In this document: in pieces, positions 46,265 through 56,962 of the stretch | How positions within the stretch are numbered: position 1 is the first letter of the stretch | Layout of the letters: each line of letters opens with the position of its first letter | Virus record (IMG/VR): IMGVR_UViG_3300043568_000719 | Coordinates: 1 to 56,962 of that record | Origin: a virus | DNA: 56,962 nucleotides | Reading direction: 5' to 3' (one strand) | Position numbers and translations under genes: made by a program | The notes under the pieces: generated by a model | Database searches by the model: none | Told to the model about the DNA's origin: nothing | Seen by the model: the letters and a program-made list of their open reading frames with translations, nothing else

Positions 46265-49200
46265 CAGGTATAGCTGTGGTCTTTTCCACAATGAATCTAG
46301 CTATAGCGGTGTCTGCATCTATTAGGCTAACACCGTCTGTAGCTGTGGTCTCGCCTCTGCTATGCCATGTTTTACCCTGTCTTCTTAGCACAGTCACTCG
46401 TGTACCTGCTGGCAATGCAGCTGTTAGTCTTATTTGAGCAGTAGCACCGTCTACACTAAATTCTGCTTCTTGTGTCTCGTCTGCTGCCGGACTGGCAGCA
46501 CCGTTGGCTTCTATGTACACAGCCTGCGGATCTTTTTTCAATCTTCGACCACCGGCAAACACTTCTATTTGATCGCAAGGTCCGTAAGTAGACGGTACAG
46601 TATTTCTATACCATACACCACTTCTCGATGCTTTTTGAGGCACAAAATCCAACGGGCCTATTAGCAGTGTGCTACCGTCGCTGGTAAAGTCAGTTCTCTG
46701 CTGGGTTTCATTATATGGTATAACTTCGCTGTATCCTACATCAACCACCGCTGTACCCTGAGCGTGTATTTGTGCTATAGATGTTCCCTGAGCTCCTCTA
46801 CGCAGTTGACCTAATGTATTACCCAATTTGGTCATGTACTCAATACGTTCTCCATCTATAAACACAACACCTGGTATATTTCTGCTGGCAATAGGTTGAG
46901 ACAATTCAGCAGCATTCGTAACTAATATGCTGGTATCGAAGTAGTTTAGTGCCTGAGCTAATTTGCATTCAGCTTTTGAGAATCTGTTGTAATGAAACAC
47001 ATTCAACATGTCTTTATGTATTTCATATGCCGATGGCAATTTGAAAATATTATTACTGAAATTAACAATTTTAATTTTATCAGTTGGTAAAGAATTTGCT
47101 GTGAGGTAAACTACTGCTCTTGGCAAGCTCACGTAATAATCTTTGTCTTGACGTAGACGATGTCCGTTTTTGTATACCCATACATAACTCATCGCAATCG
47201 GTGGGCGTGATAGTTGATATTGAAGACGTCCGCCACTGTTTTCATCTTGAATAATATTCATAGACGGATATTCACCAAACCAAGTTACTATTATTGGCAC
47301 ATTGTCTGTTTCGTTGACACTGGTCATTGGATAGCTTGCAGAAATTGCAATAGTATTTCCGTCAATAGAATATTCTGCTCTCAAATCATTAACAATCTTG
47401 ATGTGATCTCCTATTGACAATTTCAAAGGATTCAACGTTAATATTTTATTAGGGCCGTCTAGAGTATAATCTACAATAAATGTTCTAAGTTGGTCATTTA
47501 CCAGAACTTTTAGGTTAGCAGGCAATATACTACCGCCAGGTTCAACTGGATCGGTACCAAGTTGAAAGACATTATTAGAACCGTCATAAACAGCATATAA
47601 AGTGTCGGGCCCTTTTAATAAGTACCCATCAACTTCTACCAATGCAGCAGTCAGTGTCGATCCTCGACTCAATTCACTAAATCCATCGATGTCAAAACTT
47701 CTAGTGCTACCTTCATAATAGAAAGTCTGCGTATTAACTTGCACTAACGATAATCCTGAACTATCTACATCGGCACTGGCTTCTAAACATACTATTTTTA
47801 CTACATCTCCTGCTTGTGGAATTATTCCAAAATCTACCAAAGTTTTTCCTACAGCATCAATTACATTTGTACTGTTACGGTATCCTACATCTACTTGAGT
47901 TCCGTTCACACTTACAAATATATTGCTGGTATTGTCATAGTTGGCATTGGTTAAAAATAAACCAGTAACTCCATCTGCAATATAGCTTTGATAATCTAAA
48001 ATACCAACGCCGCCGATTCCTACACTGAGTATTTCCACTAACTTATCCACTAATGGTGCTGTGATAAAATTCACAGTATTGGTTTGTAGATCAATCGTAT
48101 AATCAGTGTCTAAGATTCTTGATGTGTTGTCGACGTATACAAAAACTGATTTGTTTTCTAATACAGTTTGTCCTATAGAAAACTGTGTGGTTGTTCCGTT
48201 AGCAATTTTCACATTAGAATGCAGTGATGCTGCCCCCGATACTGTGTTGTTATATACTTTAATTGACACACTTTCGATAACCTGGCCTGGAACATTTTCT
48301 TCAGGTGCTGGCACCACTGTAGGATCTATAAACTTGCCACCAGTAATAGCAATTTCTTCTGCAGTGAATCCAGTAGCGGTAACATAGGCTCCACTTATAC
48401 TTGACAACGATCCGCCGGTGAGTCTAGTATCTAAAATATTATTATCATTGATAGAAACACTGCCATCGCTTTCTATAGGTCGGAAAATTAATGTATCTTC
48501 ATTATTCACTAATAGATACTGACCAATTTGAATTCCATCAGTGATGCCATTGCCTACAAATGTTGGCATTTCTGCAGAAGGATTCACTCCTGTACTTGAA
48601 TCTAAAATGCTACTGCCGTCTACCCCATACTGAATATAATTTTCATCATCTACCCGTACAGTGATGTTGGTGTCTTTGCGTTTGATATAAATGTTAATTT
48701 TCTGTCCGGCAGCTGGCACATACGGTAATCTCACTGTGAATATTTCCCAGAATAATTGCCATTCTTGTGAAATAATCGGAATAATAACATTGCCTGCGGT
48801 GTCAACACTGTTTTTTAGTGCTTTGTATAATACGCCGTTAACTTCCACAATTTCATCTTTCAGATATATCGCTGTAGAGTCAACAAAAGATCGTATGCCG
48901 TCAACTATAAAATAATAATCTGCACTGGTCTCAACTGAGTCCCAGTTGTCAGTAAACCAAGGTAGAGCATCCCATCCGCCAGTGACGTCAAATGTAGTAC
49001 CCTGTATCTGTACTCCGCCAAAATCAATGCCAGTCATTAACTGATTGAGTTCTTTTCCAATCATACCTTCTTTAGGTGCGTATGATTGATTGATCCTGTT
49101 CACTGCATCAAACAGCGTGATGTTTTTACCATAGCTTACTGTGATTGTGTCATTTTTTGTAGGAGCCAAGTTGAATATCAACTTGCCACGCAATAAAGAA

Positions 49201-52200
49201 TAACCATCAGTAGGTTGATAATACAAACTAATAGTGTATTCACTGGCCAACACCACTTGTGTTTTGTTGGTCGCAGCTGATGTACGTGATATAGTAATTT
49301 TACTCTTGTCGTTGGTCGGAGCATAATTTAACAAGAACACCGCAGAGCTTCCTGTGGCTGTAAATGACTGTGTTTGTGAAAATGTATTGTAAATTCCAGT
49401 TTTGGAAATTCTATCAAATTTTACCGAGACATCAAATGTTCTAACCTGTGCATCACCTATTATTGCCACAGCTTTAGCCTGCACAGCATTAGTAGGATTC
49501 CCTCCCACCAGTGTAACCGTCGGTGCTGCGGTATACCCAGAACCAGTAGTCAATACTTGTATACTGGAGACTTTACCATTAGAAATAAATGCTTTGGCTG
49601 TAGCGCCGGATCCGGTACCGTCAATTAGCACTTTAGGAGGAGTACTATATCCCGAACCCTGTTGATATACTTCTATAGCAGTCACTGAATATGAATTATT
49701 ATCTGCCCACCATTTCCAAGGATACTGAGATATTTCTGCAGACGAAGAGTTTACAGGATTTGCACGACCGTCAAATACCGAATACACCGGCGGTAAATCA
49801 AAATCTGTTGCGGCAGACGAATATGTTTCTGGAGTATCGTAACGACTGATATATTCTCTAACTGTGGTTCTAAAAGGTTTAACTTCATTAATGTATTCTT
49901 GATAACTTTGTAAATTATCATTTTTGTAATTAACTTTCTGTTCAAACGCCCCAATATTATGTGTGGCATTTAAGAAACTGGTTTTGAATATCCAGTCAAC
50001 ATATTGCTGTTCGCTCAGTAGGTGTCGTATAGAAGCAAAAAATAATTTATTCCATTCTACAGCATAGTCACCAATAAAAATATCTTGCTTGATTGCTGTG
50101 AAGATATTTCTCAACTCTTGATCATTCTCAATATCATACGTAGTAGTATCAAAGGCCTGTGTGTTATCAAACCCTACTCCAATAGTACCGGTGTCGTATA
50201 AGGAAGAACTAAGTTGTATTGTACCGTTTTGTCTACTAATTAACGAATATCTATCTAAGAATAGATCAGCAGTGTCTGATACTTTTTCAAACACTGCCCA
50301 GCCGCCGGCAGCATACTCTTTGACTTTTATGATTTCACCAATTAAAACTTGACTGTCAACAATTTCGTAAATGCTGACAAATTCTTTGATAATTTTAAGA
50401 TCGGTGTCATATCCGTCTTTATTCCAATCTGTTTTATTCCAATATTTCGTAGTGTCGAACGCCTGTGATTTACTGCGGAAATAAACTTTTCGTGTGTCGT
50501 CCCAAGAATACACACTCCAGAAATCGTTCAACGTTGCATCGGCATTTACTAATACAGAAAAATATCTAACCTGAATGTTTATACTGCTGTATTTTTTACC
50601 GCGATTAGTTACCACTGCTTGAATAACTCGGCCTTGTCCATCTATATGGCACACTGCTGTAGCATTCACACCGTCGCCTGATATAGTTACTGGAGGACCG
50701 AGATAGACACCTGGTAGCTCTTGACTGAACAGTTCTCTAGGCTTGTATCCGTATCCAGGATCCACAATATCTATAGTGTCTAATTCTCCGTTGATCAAAT
50801 TAGCTCTTAGAATTGCACGTTTGATGTTTGTTGTACCCACTGCTTGCAAATCAATGTCATTGTCTACTGCCACATCATAAAGATTTAACTTGCTGCTAGG
50901 CACAGCATCTACACTATTAAGATTAGTAAAATCTATAGTTTCTGCAAATGTTTCTTTTCGTAAAATATTGTTAATATATTCTATAACAATTTTCAGTGCT
51001 AATATTCTGTCAACAAACATAGTCTGGCGAGGACGGTACTGTATACCATATTTTTGTTTTGCCGGCAATGCTGCATCTGGAATACGATTACCTGCAATGT
51101 CTGTTCCGAGAAGACTGTCAATCCATTTGTTTTCTAATGGTGCAGAAGGTAAACTGTCTGCTATTCCTTCTGTTAACAATTGGTATTCGTTGTGTACAGG
51201 AATTTGTGATTCTAAATTTTTTCTAATCTGCAGATTTATCAGTGCAGTGTCAGACTGCATTATTGATTTAAAATTATAAGTTAAGAATTTATCTGCCTGC
51301 AAAAATGCCACAAACGCAAGACCAGTTCCGGCAGGGTTAGCAATTAGGTCGGCTACTTCGGCCGCTGATCTTGTGCGATCAGGCATATTTGCCGGGGTCA
51401 CCGCTTTGCTACGCACCCAATAGTAATACAGTGTTTCTGAAACTTGCCCGGTAGTAGGGCTGAAGAAAAATTTCACACTGTAAACATCGTTGTTAGGATA
51501 CAAGGGCTGGCCGCTGATCCCCTGCGCTAATCCTGCATTAGTGTCTGCCAGCGCAGCCCATTCATTAGGCAACAATACTGTTTCTACCCACTCATACACA
51601 TCGACGCTGGCGCCTAATACTGTTTGATTCCAATTTCCCGTTCTGTAAGCAGAGTCTTTTTGTTCTGCGTATTGAAACTTAGCTGTACCGATGTTCCACC
51701 ATAGTTTTCCTACATTTTTTTCCAACCAGTTTATAGTAGTATCTACCACAACTTCTGCTGTGCCTATGGTATAGACTGCTGGATCGTATGGAGTTTTATA
51801 TTTTATTTCTTGTTCGGCTATGTTTAATATTTTTCCTCTAGCGGCATCGATGTAATCTACATCTTGTATTTTTACATTCTTAGCATTGTCATAGAGTTCG
51901 ATTTTCTTTATTTTTCTAAGATCAACTAATGGTTGTTGACTTGCCAGCACTGTCCAGCTTGCTCCACTGGTACTTGCTGTGAACAATCTCACTATCCCCT
52001 GATAGGTATTTGTTATATTGTTTTTATGGTAAGGAGATCCTACCAATAATTTTGTACCTACGCAGTCGATACTGTGACCGAATGATTCGTCTACTTGAAG
52101 ATCGCTGTCAAGTTTTTCTGTTAAGAAATAGGTCTGATCTTTTTTATCAAATACGTACACACCGCCTGTGAATCCTTGTTCTACATAGAACCGTGTTCTG

Positions 52201-55200
52201 CTGTTGTCAAATGTTGTGCCTTCTAATAGATCAAAATTTACAGGGAATGGAGTTCTGGCATTTCTTGCCCCTATGGCTATCTTCGAACCGTCTGGGCTTA
52301 CTGATACAGCAAATCCAAAATATTCGTTGGTGTAGATTTCATAACTCTGTAAACGCTGTTTAACACGGAATTCAGTCACTGGCTGATCTAATTCTAAAAC
52401 ATATACCGCACCTTGATCCTGATAGTTTACATCTGCCCTAGGACTGGCGACTGCCAGCATTGTGCCATTTGCATCTATGTCCATGCTGAATCCAAATTGA
52501 TCACCTGTACTGATTACTAATCCGGAATCGATGTCAGTGAACGATGCCAGTGTTGCTGCGTTGATCATTTGAGTAAATTCATAAGAATCATACGCAGTCT
52601 TCTTATAAACAAATATCTTACCGCTGGAAGTTGTGGTACTGTCGCCCACTTGTTGCCAATTTGCACTGTCAGACGGATCTTCGTTATAGCTGCGATAAGT
52701 GCTGTCTGGTCCTAAAAGTCCGTCGCCTAATTGATAATATTGATATGCATCTCCCGGAGACCCTCGATGGCGTACTACTTCACCTTCGACGTATTCTACA
52801 TCGCCGCGCCACACTCCTCGATAATTTGCAAAATACTGACCATCACTGTCAGGCGCACCAATAACTAATATGCTACCGTCTTTGTTCATGGCCATCGAGA
52901 ATCCGAACAGATCGCCTTGCTTAACTAATTCTGCTTTTTGTGCATTAGTTAAAAGACCTGTAGTTGTAAACTCCATTGTAGAACCGTCGTCTTCCACAGA
53001 AATATTAGTCGGCAAAGAGCAGTGCGTAGATATATTATTGACCTTTAACCAGTTCTGTGACTCTAGGGTTATTGTGCTGCCGTCCGAGGTCGACCCGTCA
53101 AGGCTCTGCCATAGATTGCCGCGCACTGTTTCTAAAATAGGATCTTGTGCCGCTTGCCATACTATATCGCCTTGTTTGTACGAATCAAATAAGTTGTATA
53201 TTCCTTTGTACAAAGGATTTTCCATGTGTATCCACTCTGTACCTGTATATTTGATAAGGTACACTCGACCTGTGTTATTATACGATCCTATAGCAGATAC
53301 TGCTAGATAATATTCGTTACCGTTAACGCCTATTGTAATTTCTGATCCAAACTTTTCGTTGTCTGTGGGTCTTGGCGAAACAAATGCAGTGACACTGACA
53401 TATCTTCCACTGATAAATTCATAAACCGCTACCATACCTTGCTGATAATATCCAGTGTTACGTCCTGATGTTTCAGCAGGTATAACTGTGGTGTGTGCAA
53501 TCCAGTCGTCAGAGTTAATAGCTATCTGAGTGCTGCCATCTCCTAACCCTGCAAAATTTCCGTTGGCATTCAACGCTCTGTAAAGTCTGCCGCCATACAG
53601 TACAATATCACCTTGTTCATAGGCTAATTCAGTCTGCCATTCGCCCATGTATCTATTAATAACACCACTGGCGATCGGTGCTCCCACTACAAGGAATTTA
53701 CCGTCTGGGCTGACAGCCATCTTTTCGCCGAACGAGCCTATTGCGATGTCAAAGAATCCGATAGGAGGTGCAATGATCTGTTTTAAGATTAACCCTGTAG
53801 GAGTTTCTACATAAACATTCACAAATCCCGAGCCCGGTATACTGCTGATTATGTGTTTATTAATATTGTCATAAATGACTTTAGACCCTGCAAGCAGCGG
53901 AGACGAGGTACCAAAATCTTCTATGGTTTTTGCAGTGTACAATTTATTTTTCTGCACTACTTCCCACAAATCATCGCCATTGTTATCTACGAATACCGTT
54001 GACTTATTTTTCAATAATGCTGCTGGATGCTGATCAACCGCTGCGTAATCTGCAAATCTTGCTAGGGTTAACAACTGAATATTAACCGTGGTGCTGGAAT
54101 CTAACTCAGGATCATCAACGTCTGCGCTGACCACAACTGTTATTGTAGTGTTGGTTACTGCACTGACTTTAAAAAATCCGCTAAGGTTAACAATCTCACG
54201 GAATCCGATATACTCATCGACTGTCACTGAATGTGGTCTGTTCAATGTCAAGGTGACCGTAGTGTCATCTATACGTACTGCTTCACTAACAAATAGCAGT
54301 GGCGACTCATTGACTCGCAGTACTTGCCAGCTGTCCTGATTGAAAGTTACCCAAATATGATCGTTTTCATCGACTGTGGTTATATCAAGAGATGTTAACT
54401 GATCCAATGAACCGACCACATGTTGATATTGTCCTGAGCTAACATAACCGGCAGTGAATTCTGGTTCCAGATCCAACGTGGTTGGTAAAATATCTACAGT
54501 GTACGGGATCGGTGAAATTGTAAAATCATTAGCAGTAAATCTATAATACTGATCTAAGACGTTGGCTGTGTCATTGGCTGTTACCAGATGGAGTTGTGGG
54601 TTTAGTTTAAATTTATTCTTTTCAAGTTGTATTTCAATTTCCGAGAATTGATCAGTGCCGCCAAGTTGACCAAGACGAAATGCCCATTCTTCATTAAGTA
54701 CGACACTGTCGGACCCCGATCTACTTAGTTTATTAAAAATTTTAGTTACACTGTTTGCGGTACCTTTTTCTCTAATAAATCCCTGATATAGCTGAAACTG
54801 GCTTACCGGATCTTCCGCAAGATTTTGTAGATAGTCTCGTTGTTGATAACCTATGGCATGTCTAGCCAATTCTCGTTGACTTTGATCTAGTCCCTGAGAC
54901 GAAGTTTCAAAATAGTCACTGAATTGTTTTATCTTATAATCAAAATTTGACACCAGCTGTTTGACTGGTTTTGAATCTAGTTTTGACCAGTTGGCATCGT
55001 TAAATATTTCTGCACCTAATTGATTTACAAGGCTGGTCCAGTTGTAAGATTTGTAAGAAACAATATCTCCCAGTTTGTAATCTCGGAACGGTTGCCAAAT
55101 CTGTATATCAACATTATCGAATAAAAATCCTGGGCTGGTATAGTCCCCGTCCCAATCCACTGTGCGGAAGGCCTGCATTTTAATACGGCCTTGACGATAT

Positions 55201-56957
55201 CCAGTAGGCTTGTCATAGATTATGTCATTGAACACTGTGCGATCATCAAATACAGTAACGTGTTCTTTTATTACATAATGCAGTCTTGCATAATAAATGC
55301 CGTCAGTGGTATTTGTGGTTTCTATATCTAGGGATTGAAAACTTCTATTAATGTTAAGGAATCTTGGAGCCAGCGGAGTTCCGTCTCCCTTGAGAATCTG
55401 ATAGTCATAAAAACCGTCAAGCAGATTGTCTGGTGTTCCTACAGGTATAGAAATTTTTAATTTTTGTGCAGATGGGCTTAGGGCAATAATAGCACCTAGG
55501 TCCCAATTGTGCTTAGACCAAAACATGAATTCTTTAGCAGCACTGAGCCAATCCTGGCTGGTAGCATTTTGAGGATCGTAACTATCAAATACAATACCCT
55601 GTGTTTTAAGATAGCTTTCATATCCTAACAATAGATCTACCACTTCCTGTATACTGGTCAGGAGTGTTCCATAACTGATTTGTTTTACAGTAATGGTGTT
55701 GAATATTCGTCTACGTTGCGCTTCGATTGCACCTATCTTAGGCACATTTCCTAATTTTTGCCATAGACTACGATCAAAGTCTCCGCTGCTGCGGTGAGTT
55801 TTTAATGCTCGATAAAAATTACTCTGATATCTTATCAAAGTACCGTTGTTATAATTCTTATCTTCTATCCAATCGGTAAATGCTTCACTGACTCCACCCA
55901 CGGAGATTACGGGATCTTTACTGCTGGCCTGAGCCGGATGATAGTTAAAGTAAGGATGAATATCGTCATACCCTGCTACAATCCAGCCGCCTGATGTTTT
56001 TTCTAATCTCACACCACTGTAACTAACTGTAGATACTGGACTACTAATGTTAAACACAATATCGTAATTTTCTGGAGGGATAAAGATACTGGAAGTAGTT
56101 GCCGAAGGATTTTTCGAATCTAACAAATATTTTTGCTGTTGTTGATCCACAAACCCGCTCATTCTAAAACTCAAGGCCACATCTAATTTTTCTATTTTAA
56201 CCTGCAGGCTATCCTTAGATAATCCTTGAGATGTAGTATAACTGGTTAGATATTTTACCAATCCAACTGCTGTAGAATCTGTCACGAAGGGTGCAATGTC
56301 TGCAATAGTCACAAACAACCCTGTGGTAGAATTTATGTACTGGTCTAATTTGTTTTTTATGATTCTTGATCTATCAAAATTGTCAGGGATATATTCGAAT
56401 GGTTTCATCAAACACATAGCGGTAACAATTGCATATGGCCATTCAGAACTAGATCTCCATGCGTACTCTGCTGGACTTACATCCCCTAATACAAACGGGC
56501 CGCGATTGTTGATTAATGAAAAATCCTGTGCAAGATTAGAATCCAGCGGACTCAGTAACTTTCCGTCACCGTCTACAGGGATGTGTGAAACAAGGCCGGG
56601 CCGCTTGTATCTGTCATATCTACCAGCTCGAACGCCTTGTCGAATTATTCCAGCTTCAAGGTCTTCCCATAAAACTAAATTGTTACTGGTATACGGTGCT
56701 GACCCGTATTCTGCCTGCCACCAAGAAGGTCGCTGACTAAACCCTAACATCTCCCAAGGGCAGCGATGCGGTCTATCAGTGTCATAGAAATGCTGATACA
56801 CTCCTCTCCACCAGCCAGGGATATTTTTAGTTTTAGTGGGGTCTGACATGTTGGAATACGTATAGGTAAATGAGTTTTCGCTGTCGAAATACTCATTTGT
56901 TGTATAATTGATATTGGTATTCTGAATCCATTTTAAAAAATCTTGTACCACAATCAT
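46260..56957 (-). CDS. Giant virion structural protein with propeller and sugar-binding-like repeats (3565 aa)
   Basis: The ATG at 56957 has only five bases before it and the codon upstream is open, so the true start may lie outside the window. The N-terminus has IPGWWRGVYQHFYDTDRPHR and LGFSQRPSWWQAEYGSAPY. Residues about 1070-1640 hold at least six FG-GAP-like blades (for example FGFSMAMNKDGSILVIGAPD and FGFAVSVSPDGSKIAIGARN), suggesting a beta-propeller. At least six Y-x-x-G-D-I-V-x-Y-x-x-x-x-Y-x-A modules resemble small carbohydrate-binding domains (near 370, 625, 1115, 1260, 1390, 2700). Two or three GxGYxxxPxV repeats lie near 2065 and 2430-2500, and at least five DYxL-type repeats lie in the last 700 residues. 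It is probably a tail or fibre protein that contacts glycans. Confidence 0.82.
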   Translation of the reverse strand: MIVVQDFLKWIQNTNINYTTNEYFDSENSFTYTYSNMSDPTKTKNIPGWWRGVYQHFYDTDRPHRCPWEMLGFSQRPSWWQAEYGSAPYTSNNLVLWEDLEAGIIRQGVRAGRYDRYKRPGLVSHIPVDGDGKLLSPLDSNLAQDFSLINNRGPFVLGDVSPAEYAWRSSSEWPYAIVTAMCLMKPFEYIPDNFDRSRIIKNKLDQYINSTTGLFVTIADIAPFVTDSTAVGLVKYLTSYTTSQGLSKDSLQVKIEKLDVALSFRMSGFVDQQQQKYLLDSKNPSATTSSIFIPPENYDIVFNISSPVSTVSYSGVRLEKTSGGWIVAGYDDIHPYFNYHPAQASSKDPVISVGGVSEAFTDWIEDKNYNNGTLIRYQSNFYRALKTHRSSGDFDRSLWQKLGNVPKIGAIEAQRRRIFNTITVKQISYGTLLTSIQEVVDLLLGYESYLKTQGIVFDSYDPQNATSQDWLSAAKEFMFWSKHNWDLGAIIALSPSAQKLKISIPVGTPDNLLDGFYDYQILKGDGTPLAPRFLNINRSFQSLDIETTNTTDGIYYARLHYVIKEHVTVFDDRTVFNDIIYDKPTGYRQGRIKMQAFRTVDWDGDYTSPGFLFDNVDIQIWQPFRDYKLGDIVSYKSYNWTSLVNQLGAEIFNDANWSKLDSKPVKQLVSNFDYKIKQFSDYFETSSQGLDQSQRELARHAIGYQQRDYLQNLAEDPVSQFQLYQGFIREKGTANSVTKIFNKLSRSGSDSVVLNEEWAFRLGQLGGTDQFSEIEIQLEKNKFKLNPQLHLVTANDTANVLDQYYRFTANDFTISPIPYTVDILPTTLDLEPEFTAGYVSSGQYQHVVGSLDQLTSLDITTVDENDHIWVTFNQDSWQVLRVNESPLLFVSEAVRIDDTTVTLTLNRPHSVTVDEYIGFREIVNLSGFFKVSAVTNTTITVVVSADVDDPELDSSTTVNIQLLTLARFADYAAVDQHPAALLKNKSTVFVDNNGDDLWEVVQKNKLYTAKTIEDFGTSSPLLAGSKVIYDNINKHIISSIPGSGFVNVYVETPTGLILKQIIAPPIGFFDIAIGSFGEKMAVSPDGKFLVVGAPIASGVINRYMGEWQTELAYEQGDIVLYGGRLYRALNANGNFAGLGDGSTQIAINSDDWIAHTTVIPAETSGRNTGYYQQGMVAVYEFISGRYVSVTAFVSPRPTDNEKFGSEITIGVNGNEYYLAVSAIGSYNNTGRVYLIKYTGTEWIHMENPLYKGIYNLFDSYKQGDIVWQAAQDPILETVRGNLWQSLDGSTSDGSTITLESQNWLKVNNISTHCSLPTNISVEDDGSTMEFTTTGLLTNAQKAELVKQGDLFGFSMAMNKDGSILVIGAPDSDGQYFANYRGVWRGDVEYVEGEVVRHRGSPGDAYQYYQLGDGLLGPDSTYRSYNEDPSDSANWQQVGDSTTTSSGKIFVYKKTAYDSYEFTQMINAATLASFTDIDSGLVISTGDQFGFSMDIDANGTMLAVASPRADVNYQDQGAVYVLELDQPVTEFRVKQRLQSYEIYTNEYFGFAVSVSPDGSKIAIGARNARTPFPVNFDLLEGTTFDNSRTRFYVEQGFTGGVYVFDKKDQTYFLTEKLDSDLQVDESFGHSIDCVGTKLLVGSPYHKNNITNTYQGIVRLFTASTSGASWTVLASQQPLVDLRKIKKIELYDNAKNVKIQDVDYIDAARGKILNIAEQEIKYKTPYDPAVYTIGTAEVVVDTTINWLEKNVGKLWWNIGTAKFQYAEQKDSAYRTGNWNQTVLGASVDVYEWVETVLLPNEWAALADTNAGLAQGISGQPLYPNNDVYSVKFFFSPTTGQVSETLYYYWVRSKAVTPANMPDRTRSAAEVADLIANPAGTGLAFVAFLQADKFLTYNFKSIMQSDTALINLQIRKNLESQIPVHNEYQLLTEGIADSLPSAPLENKWIDSLLGTDIAGNRIPDAALPAKQKYGIQYRPRQTMFVDRILALKIVIEYINNILRKETFAETIDFTNLNSVDAVPSSKLNLYDVAVDNDIDLQAVGTTNIKRAILRANLINGELDTIDIVDPGYGYKPRELFSQELPGVYLGPPVTISGDGVNATAVCHIDGQGRVIQAVVTNRGKKYSSINIQVRYFSVLVNADATLNDFWSVYSWDDTRKVYFRSKSQAFDTTKYWNKTDWNKDGYDTDLKIIKEFVSIYEIVDSQVLIGEIIKVKEYAAGGWAVFEKVSDTADLFLDRYSLISRQNGTIQLSSSLYDTGTIGVGFDNTQAFDTTTYDIENDQELRNIFTAIKQDIFIGDYAVEWNKLFFASIRHLLSEQQYVDWIFKTSFLNATHNIGAFEQKVNYKNDNLQSYQEYINEVKPFRTTVREYISRYDTPETYSSAATDFDLPPVYSVFDGRANPVNSSSAEISQYPWKWWADNNSYSVTAIEVYQQGSGYSTPPKVLIDGTGSGATAKAFISNGKVSSIQVLTTGSGYTAAPTVTLVGGNPTNAVQAKAVAIIGDAQVRTFDVSVKFDRISKTGIYNTFSQTQSFTATGSSAVFLLNYAPTNDKSKITISRTSAATNKTQVVLASEYTISLYYQPTDGYSLLRGKLIFNLAPTKNDTITVSYGKNITLFDAVNRINQSYAPKEGMIGKELNQLMTGIDFGGVQIQGTTFDVTGGWDALPWFTDNWDSVETSADYYFIVDGIRSFVDSTAIYLKDEIVEVNGVLYKALKNSVDTAGNVIIPIISQEWQLFWEIFTVRLPYVPAAGQKINIYIKRKDTNITVRVDDENYIQYGVDGSSILDSSTGVNPSAEMPTFVGNGITDGIQIGQYLLVNNEDTLIFRPIESDGSVSINDNNILDTRLTGGSLSSISGAYVTATGFTAEEIAITGGKFIDPTVVPAPEENVPGQVIESVSIKVYNNTVSGAASLHSNVKIANGTTTQFSIGQTVLENKSVFVYVDNTSRILDTDYTIDLQTNTVNFITAPLVDKLVEILSVGIGGVGILDYQSYIADGVTGLFLTNANYDNTSNIFVSVNGTQVDVGYRNSTNVIDAVGKTLVDFGIIPQAGDVVKIVCLEASADVDSSGLSLVQVNTQTFYYEGSTRSFDIDGFSELSRGSTLTAALVEVDGYLLKGPDTLYAVYDGSNNVFQLGTDPVEPGGSILPANLKVLVNDQLRTFIVDYTLDGPNKILTLNPLKLSIGDHIKIVNDLRAEYSIDGNTIAISASYPMTSVNETDNVPIIVTWFGEYPSMNIIQDENSGGRLQYQLSRPPIAMSYVWVYKNGHRLRQDKDYYVSLPRAVVYLTANSLPTDKIKIVNFSNNIFKLPSAYEIHKDMLNVFHYNRFSKAECKLAQALNYFDTSILVTNAAELSQPIASRNIPGVVFIDGERIEYMTKLGNTLGQLRRGAQGTSIAQIHAQGTAVVDVGYSEVIPYNETQQRTDFTSDGSTLLIGPLDFVPQKASRSGVWYRNTVPSTYGPCDQIEVFAGGRRLKKDPQAVYIEANGAASPAADETQEAEFSVDGATAQIRLTAALPAGTRVTVLRRQGKTWHSRGETTATDGVSLIDADTAIARFIVEKTTAIPE

Positions 56958-56962
56958 ATCTA

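Noticed and set aside
1-56962. tRNA genes, CRISPR arrays, insertion sequences, attachment sites
   Set aside because: No cloverleaf ending in CCA, repeat-spacer pattern, transposase or integrase was noticed by eye; a tRNA or repeat search was not run.

Overview
The window is a stretch of a large tailed-phage genome of the T4-like (myovirus) superfamily, most like those assembled from marine and freshwater viromes. The evidence is a T4-type family B DNA polymerase, a gp45-type sliding clamp, a T4-type RNase H, a DsbA-like DNA-binding protein, T4-type late promoters (TATAAATA and close variants), and very compact genes that mostly overlap at ATGA or TAATG junctions. No photosynthesis gene, tRNA, lysis gene or packaging gene was seen here, so the host cannot be named. 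Overall base composition is moderately AT-rich.

Layout. (1) 1-2826 (+): small, mostly basic proteins, some with N-termini like T4 capsid-targeting sequences, an IscA/ErpA-type Fe-S carrier, and a Lys/Glu-rich protein behind a late promoter, closed by a terminator that overlaps the next promoter. (2) 2909-6998 (+): DsbA-like protein, membrane protein, DNA polymerase (with a possible translational operator hairpin before it) and clamp. (3) 7001-20602 (+): about 29 early or middle genes. They include a TGT-like DNA transglycosylase (DpdA), GTP cyclohydrolase I (FolE), QueE and a QueD-fold protein, which together outline a 7-deazaguanine DNA modification pathway. Also here are an MBD4-like DNA glycosylase, a GT-B glycosyltransferase, a phosphoribosyltransferase, a HIT protein, a cupin, an AbrB-like protein and RNase H. 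(4) 20644-22819 (+): six conserved small genes with two late promoters, one inside a start-codon hairpin. (5) 22816-33738 (-): a 12-gene overlapping operon behind an exact TATAAATA, with four GT-A glycosyltransferases, a radical SAM enzyme, an RmlB-like dehydratase, a 2OG-Fe(II) oxygenase, two SGNH-like proteins and three unassigned proteins. (6) 33794-56962 (-): virion adhesin module with four paralogous fibre proteins, two further paralogous structural proteins, a fibre-assembly-like protein, a smaller structural protein and a 3565-residue giant protein that reaches the right edge.

How it works together (inference). Host-type sigma70 promoters at 2860, 6209 and 16247 would express replication and base-modification genes early. 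FolE, QueE and the QueD-like protein would feed a 7-deazaguanine base to DpdA, which would exchange it for guanine in phage DNA, probably against host nucleases. Late promoters then switch on the structural genes and the leftward sugar operon, whose products most plausibly decorate virion fibres or the host surface. No gene-free stretch exceeds 300 bases; the longest gap is about 80 bases and carries regulatory signals.
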